Positions 43,472 to 46,593 of a DNA stretch of 46,593 bases are shown piece after piece. The notes under the pieces are model-generated. The model ran no database searches. It had not been told where the DNA came from and saw only the letters and a list, made by a program, of their open reading frames with translations. The DNA lies in assembly GCA_903832735.1 (NCBI GenBank), contig CAILCO010000080.1, forward strand, positions 1 to 46,593, read 5' to 3'. Every line of letters begins with the position of its first letter. Within the stretch, counting starts at the first letter, position 1. This stretch comes from an uncultured Sterolibacterium sp. Its GTDB lineage: Bacteria; Pseudomonadota; Gammaproteobacteria; Burkholderiales; Rhodocyclaceae. A program made the position numbers and the translations under genes.

Positions 43472-44512
43472 CTAGGGGGTTCGAACCAGATCGCCGGGTA
43501 CTGCCGGGCGCGTGACGTTCATCACCAGCGCGTAAGAGACACGGTCGAAGACGCGGAACACGAAGAGCAAGCCGGAGCGCTCGTCTGGTAGTTTATAGGT
43601 TGATTGTTTGCCCTCGAAACGATCGACCACTTCGCGGCCCTTGCGATAAATCGCCAGGACATGACCGACCTCGAGCCCGTCTCTCTGACCGCGCGATAGC
43701 GTGACGATCGCATTCCGGCCGGCTTCGCCGATGCCGCCGACGACGCCCAGGATGCGTCCGGCCACCGCTCGCTCCGGCGCGTGTGGCGCATAGTTGATGA
43801 GGCTGGGCTGCATTGCCGGCAGCAGGCGGTCGCCACGGCCGATTTCCTGGCTCGAAGTGACGATCTCAAAGGTCGCCGGTTCGCCCTCGGCAATGAGCCG
43901 TGCGCTGCCCAGCGATATCGCTTCGATTCCAAGCGCCTCATGGGTTTCGGGATCGATGAGCGCCTTGCCGGGGCGGTAGATCTGCCAGGATTTGGTCTTT
44001 TCGTTCACGCCTGTGACGTAGGCCTGGTCGCCGACGCTCAGGTTGACACGATCCTCCTGGGTGGCGACGATGCGCGGGGAATGGTCCAGGGCGCGTGCGT
44101 CGATCACCAGCGGCTGCGCAAGGAAAGGCTCGATCACCTGCTGCGGGATGCTGGGGATCGCGACCCTGTTGTCCGTGGCGTAGATGCGCGGCTGCAGTTT
44201 GAACGCCTCTGTCTCGACGATCCTGAGTTGCGGCCGTCCGCCGCTGGTGTCGAGAGTCACCACCTGACCGGGATAGATCCAGTGGGGGTTCTTGATGTCT
44301 TCCTGATTGAGTCGCCAGATCTCCGGCCAGCGGTAAGGCTCCTTGAGAAATTTTGCGGAGATGTCCCAGAGCGTGTCTCCGGGAACCACGACGTGGCGCG
44401 TTGGTGCGCCATCGGCCAGTTCCAGGGCCTGTGCCCGCTCGGCCCATGATGGCGAGCTTGACGCCATCAGGCTTGAAATTATCAGGAGCAGCGTGGATAT
44501 AATACGAAACAT
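43472..44512 (-). CDS. Secreted LysM-domain protein
   Basis: A 346-residue exported protein. The signal peptide ([24 protein letters not shown]) is followed by a LysM domain (about 40-90: [30 protein letters not shown]) that binds peptidoglycan, then ~250 residues without a recognised domain. Such proteins sit upstream of dprA in many betaproteobacteria; a wall-anchoring or division role is plausible. ATG at 44512 has GAGG eight bases upstream; the frame extends eight codons further to 44536. The gene is divergent from def. Confidence 0.92.
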   Translation of the reverse strand: MFRIISTLLLIISSLMASSSPSWAERAQALELADGAPTRHVVVPGDTLWDISAKFLKEPYRWPEIWRLNQEDIKNPHWIYPGQVVTLDTSGGRPQLRIVETEAFKLQPRIYATDNRVAIPSIPQQVIEPFLAQPLVIDARALDHSPRIVATQEDRVNLSVGDQAYVTGVNEKTKSWQIYRPGKALIDPETHEALGIEAISLGSARLIAEGEPATFEIVTSSQEIGRGDRLLPAMQPSLINYAPHAPERAVAGRILGVVGGIGEAGRNAIVTLSRGQRDGLEVGHVLAIYRKGREVVDRFEGKQSTYKLPDERSGLLFVFRVFDRVSYALVMNVTRPAVPGDLVRTP

Positions 44513-44588
44513 TGTGACCTCGCCGTTCATGCGCAACAGAATGGCGTTCGATTCTGCATGTAATTACCCAATCGAGCAACTCCCTGCT

Positions 44589-45095
44589 ATGGCCCTATTG
44601 CCGATCCTGATCTACCCGGATGCGCGCCTGCACAAGAAAGCGGCGCCGGTCGATTGCGTCGATGGCGCAATCCGGCAGCTTGCCGCCGACATGGCCGAGA
44701 CGATGTACGATGCTCCCGGAGTGGGCCTGGCCGCGACCCAGGTCGACGTGCATCGCCAGGTTATCGTCATCGATGTTTCCGAAGACAAGTCAAAACTTCA
44801 GGTCTTCATCAACCCCGAGATTCTGGCGCGCGATGGCGAGTGCGAAGGGGAGGAAGGCTGCCTGTCGGTGCCGGGAATTTATGACTATGTGACCCGGAGC
44901 GCCACGGTAAGAGTGCGCGCTCTGGGCCTTGATGGTCAGCCTTTCGAGATCGATGCCGAGGGCATGCTGGCGGTATGCATCCAGCACGAGATGGATCACC
45001 TTCAGGGCAAGGTGTTCGTCGAATATCTTTCGCGCCTGAAGCAGACGCGGATCAAAAGCAAGTTCATCAAGCATCACGCCCGGGTCACCGCTTGA
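44589..45095 (+). CDS. def: Peptide deformylase
   Basis: A 168-residue metalloenzyme that removes the N-formyl group from nascent proteins. All three metal-site motifs are present: [13 protein letters not shown] (metal cysteine) and HEMDH (catalytic and metal residues). The start at 44589 fits the usual N-terminus [11 protein letters not shown]; the longer upstream frame is not conserved. Its TGA overlaps the TTG of fmt. No clear promoter is seen in the 76-bp gap to the LysM gene. Confidence 0.97.
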   Translation: MALLPILIYPDARLHKKAAPVDCVDGAIRQLAADMAETMYDAPGVGLAATQVDVHRQVIVIDVSEDKSKLQVFINPEILARDGECEGEEGCLSVPGIYDYVTRSATVRVRALGLDGQPFEIDAEGMLAVCIQHEMDHLQGKVFVEYLSRLKQTRIKSKFIKHHARVTA

Positions 45096-46018
45096 AGATC
45101 ATTTTCGCCGGCACGCCGGCGTTCGCCGCCGAAGCGCTCGCCGCCATACTCGCCGCCGGTCACGACGTCGGCCTGGTCCTCACTCAGCCGGACCGGCCGG
45201 CCGGCCGCGGCATGAAGCTCCAGGCCAGCGCCGTCAAACAGTTCGCCGAAAGCCACGGGCTGCCGGTCTATCAGCCGGCAAGGCTGAAGGATTCGGCCAG
45301 CCATGAACCGATACGCGCGGCCGCAGCCGAGGTCATGGTGGTGGCGGCCTATGGCCTGATTCTGCCGCAGGCGGTACTCGATCTGCCGGTATCCGGCTGC
45401 ATCAACATTCATGCGTCGCTGCTGCCGCGCTGGCGTGGCGCGGCTCCGATTCAGCGGGCGATATTGGCCGGCGACCGGCAGACCGGTGTCACCATCATGC
45501 AGATGGATGCAGGCCTCGATACCGGCGCGATGCTGTTGCAGCGGGCGATAGCAATCACCCCGATTGATACCGCCGCAACGCTACATGACAAGCTCGCCGG
45601 GTTAGGCGCCAAGTTGGTCGTTGAAGCGCTGGGGCGGTTTCATGAGTTGCCGTCCGTCGCTCAGCCGAGCGAGGGTGCGACCTACGCTGCCAAGATCGGC
45701 AAGTCCGAAGCGATGCTGGCCTGGAACAGGCCGGCGCCGGAACTGGAGCGCCAGGTGCGTGCCTTCGATCCATTTCCGGTGGCGACGGCGGCGGTCAAGG
45801 ACACGCCGCTCAAGGTCTGGCGGGCGACGGCGATCGCGGGCAGCGGCGAACCGGGCAGGGTGCTCGCGATCGACGAACGCGGGATCGTGGTTGCTTGCGG
45901 TGTAGGGGCGCTCTGTCTTAGCGAATTGCAGAGAGCCGGAAGCAGGCGTTTGAGCGCGGATGATTTTCTGCGCGGATTCGCGCTGTGTCCAGGGGACCGC
46001 TTTATTCTGGCGGATTGA
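45092..46018 (+). CDS. fmt: Methionyl-tRNA formyltransferase
   Basis: A 308-residue enzyme that formylates initiator Met-tRNA with 10-formyl-tetrahydrofolate. [15 protein letters not shown] opens the formyltransferase domain, [21 protein letters not shown] contains the catalytic Asn/His, and [11 protein letters not shown] carries the catalytic aspartate; a C-terminal OB-like tRNA-binding domain follows. The start is a TTG overlapping the def stop (TTGA), because no ATG or GTG fits the conserved N-terminus; this is unusual but well positioned for coupled translation. Confidence 0.95.
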   Translation: MKIIFAGTPAFAAEALAAILAAGHDVGLVLTQPDRPAGRGMKLQASAVKQFAESHGLPVYQPARLKDSASHEPIRAAAAEVMVVAAYGLILPQAVLDLPVSGCINIHASLLPRWRGAAPIQRAILAGDRQTGVTIMQMDAGLDTGAMLLQRAIAITPIDTAATLHDKLAGLGAKLVVEALGRFHELPSVAQPSEGATYAAKIGKSEAMLAWNRPAPELERQVRAFDPFPVATAAVKDTPLKVWRATAIAGSGEPGRVLAIDERGIVVACGVGALCLSELQRAGSRRLSADDFLRGFALCPGDRFILAD

Positions 46019-46087
46019 ATTTTTTCTCGCTGCCGCGATCATCGCGCGCCGTGGGCGGCGGCGCAATTTCCGGCACCATCTGCTACG

Positions 46088-46593
46088 ATGGCGCCGAACC
46101 CGATGCCAGCCAAAGCCATTTCTCCCGAATCCCTCGCCTACGCGCTCGACCTTGCCGCCAAGGCGGTAGCCGCCGTATTCGCCGGCCGCAATCTCGATGT
46201 CACGCTGGCGACCTGCTGGCGCGACCATCCCGAACTGACCACGGCAAGCCGCGGAGCGGTGCAGGATCTCGCCTATGGCGCGCTACGGCGCTACGGGCGG
46301 GGAGATTTTCTGCTCAATCGCCTGCTCCGCGAACCGCTCAAGGAACCCCGCCTGCGCGCCTTGCTGCTGGCCGCGCTGTATCGACTCGCCGCCCGTCCCG
46401 AGGACGGCCATACCACCGTTGACCAGGCGGTGACCGCCGCAACCGCGATCGGGCAGGGCAATTTCAAGGCGCTTTGCAACGCCCTGCTACGCAATTATCT
46501 GCGCCAACGTGAGGCACTGGAAGCGGCGGCCGACGCCGACGAGATTGCCCGCTATCAGCATCCGGCCTGGTGGATCTCGGCGTTGCGCGAGAC
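46088..46593 (+). CDS. rsmB: 16S rRNA m5C967 methyltransferase RsmB, N-terminal fragment
   Basis: The frame is open to the end of the window, giving about 168 residues, all within the NusB-like RNA-binding domain (AYALDLAAKAVAAVFAGRNLD, GAVQDLAYGALRRYGRGDFLL, HTTVDQAVTAATAIGQGNFKALCNALLRNYLR). The methyltransferase domain lies beyond the window. In-frame ATGs at 46088 and 46103 are both possible starts. It follows fmt, the usual def-fmt-rsmB order. Confidence 0.92.
   Translation, partial: MAPNPMPAKAISPESLAYALDLAAKAVAAVFAGRNLDVTLATCWRDHPELTTASRGAVQDLAYGALRRYGRGDFLLNRLLREPLKEPRLRALLLAALYRLAARPEDGHTTVDQAVTAATAIGQGNFKALCNALLRNYLRQREALEAAADADEIARYQHPAWWISALRE

Overview
The window is a GC-rich, densely coded chromosomal segment with short intergenic gaps. 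Gene content and order suggest a betaproteobacterium close to the Rhodocyclales (Thauera/Aromatoleum/Georgfuchsia/Sulfuritalea-like): a mreBCD-mrdAB-rlpA-dacA-dat-ybeD-lipB-lipA block, a def-fmt-rsmB // lysM-dprA-smg-topB block, and oxygen-sensitive aromatic catabolism genes of the Thauera type between them. The genus is inference; no rRNA or tRNA gene is present to anchor it.

Layout. (1) 1-10795, + strand: cell elongation and peptidoglycan genes (mreB 3' end, mreC, mreD, mrdA, mrdB, rlpA, dacA, D-amino acid transaminase), then lipoate synthesis (ybeD, lipB, lipA) and an EamA exporter, closed by a strong terminator at 10815-10860. (2) 10871-19515, + strand: an FNR-type box and a long leader, then dch-like and oah genes of the benzoyl-CoA ring-cleavage pathway, a RidA-family gene, a PilB/GspE-like ATPase, glutaryl-CoA dehydrogenase, a Bug-type solute binding protein and a TauE/SafE permease. 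(3) 32969-19531, - strand: one apparent 13.4 kb operon, thioesterase-padBCD-padEFGHI-iorAB. (4) 33193-34491, + strand: phenylacetate-CoA ligase, divergent from that operon. (5) 37735-34559, - strand: korA-korB-ferredoxin. (6) 37908-39207, + strand: a small ParB-fold-like protein and oxyR. (7) 44512-39235, - strand: LysM protein, dprA, smg, topoisomerase III. (8) 44589 to the end, + strand: def, fmt and rsmB (truncated).

How the genes fit together. IorAB can turn an arylpyruvate into an arylacetyl-CoA, and the ligase can make phenylacetyl-CoA from phenylacetate. PadBCD oxidises phenylacetyl-CoA to phenylglyoxylate, and PadEFGHI converts that to benzoyl-CoA with NAD+. Dch and Oah are downstream benzoyl-CoA pathway enzymes, glutaryl-CoA dehydrogenase handles a product of that pathway, and KorAB plus ferredoxin can supply low-potential electrons. 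Benzoyl-CoA reductase and 6-hydroxycyclohexene-carbonyl-CoA dehydrogenase are not in the window.

The least expected structure is non-coding. Three FNR-like palindromes sit in front of the dch/oah, padJ/pad and kor transcription units. A family of four interspersed hairpin elements always lies in the same orientation to transcription, in three cases ending in the Shine-Dalgarno sequence of the next gene; three of the four lie inside the pad operon.
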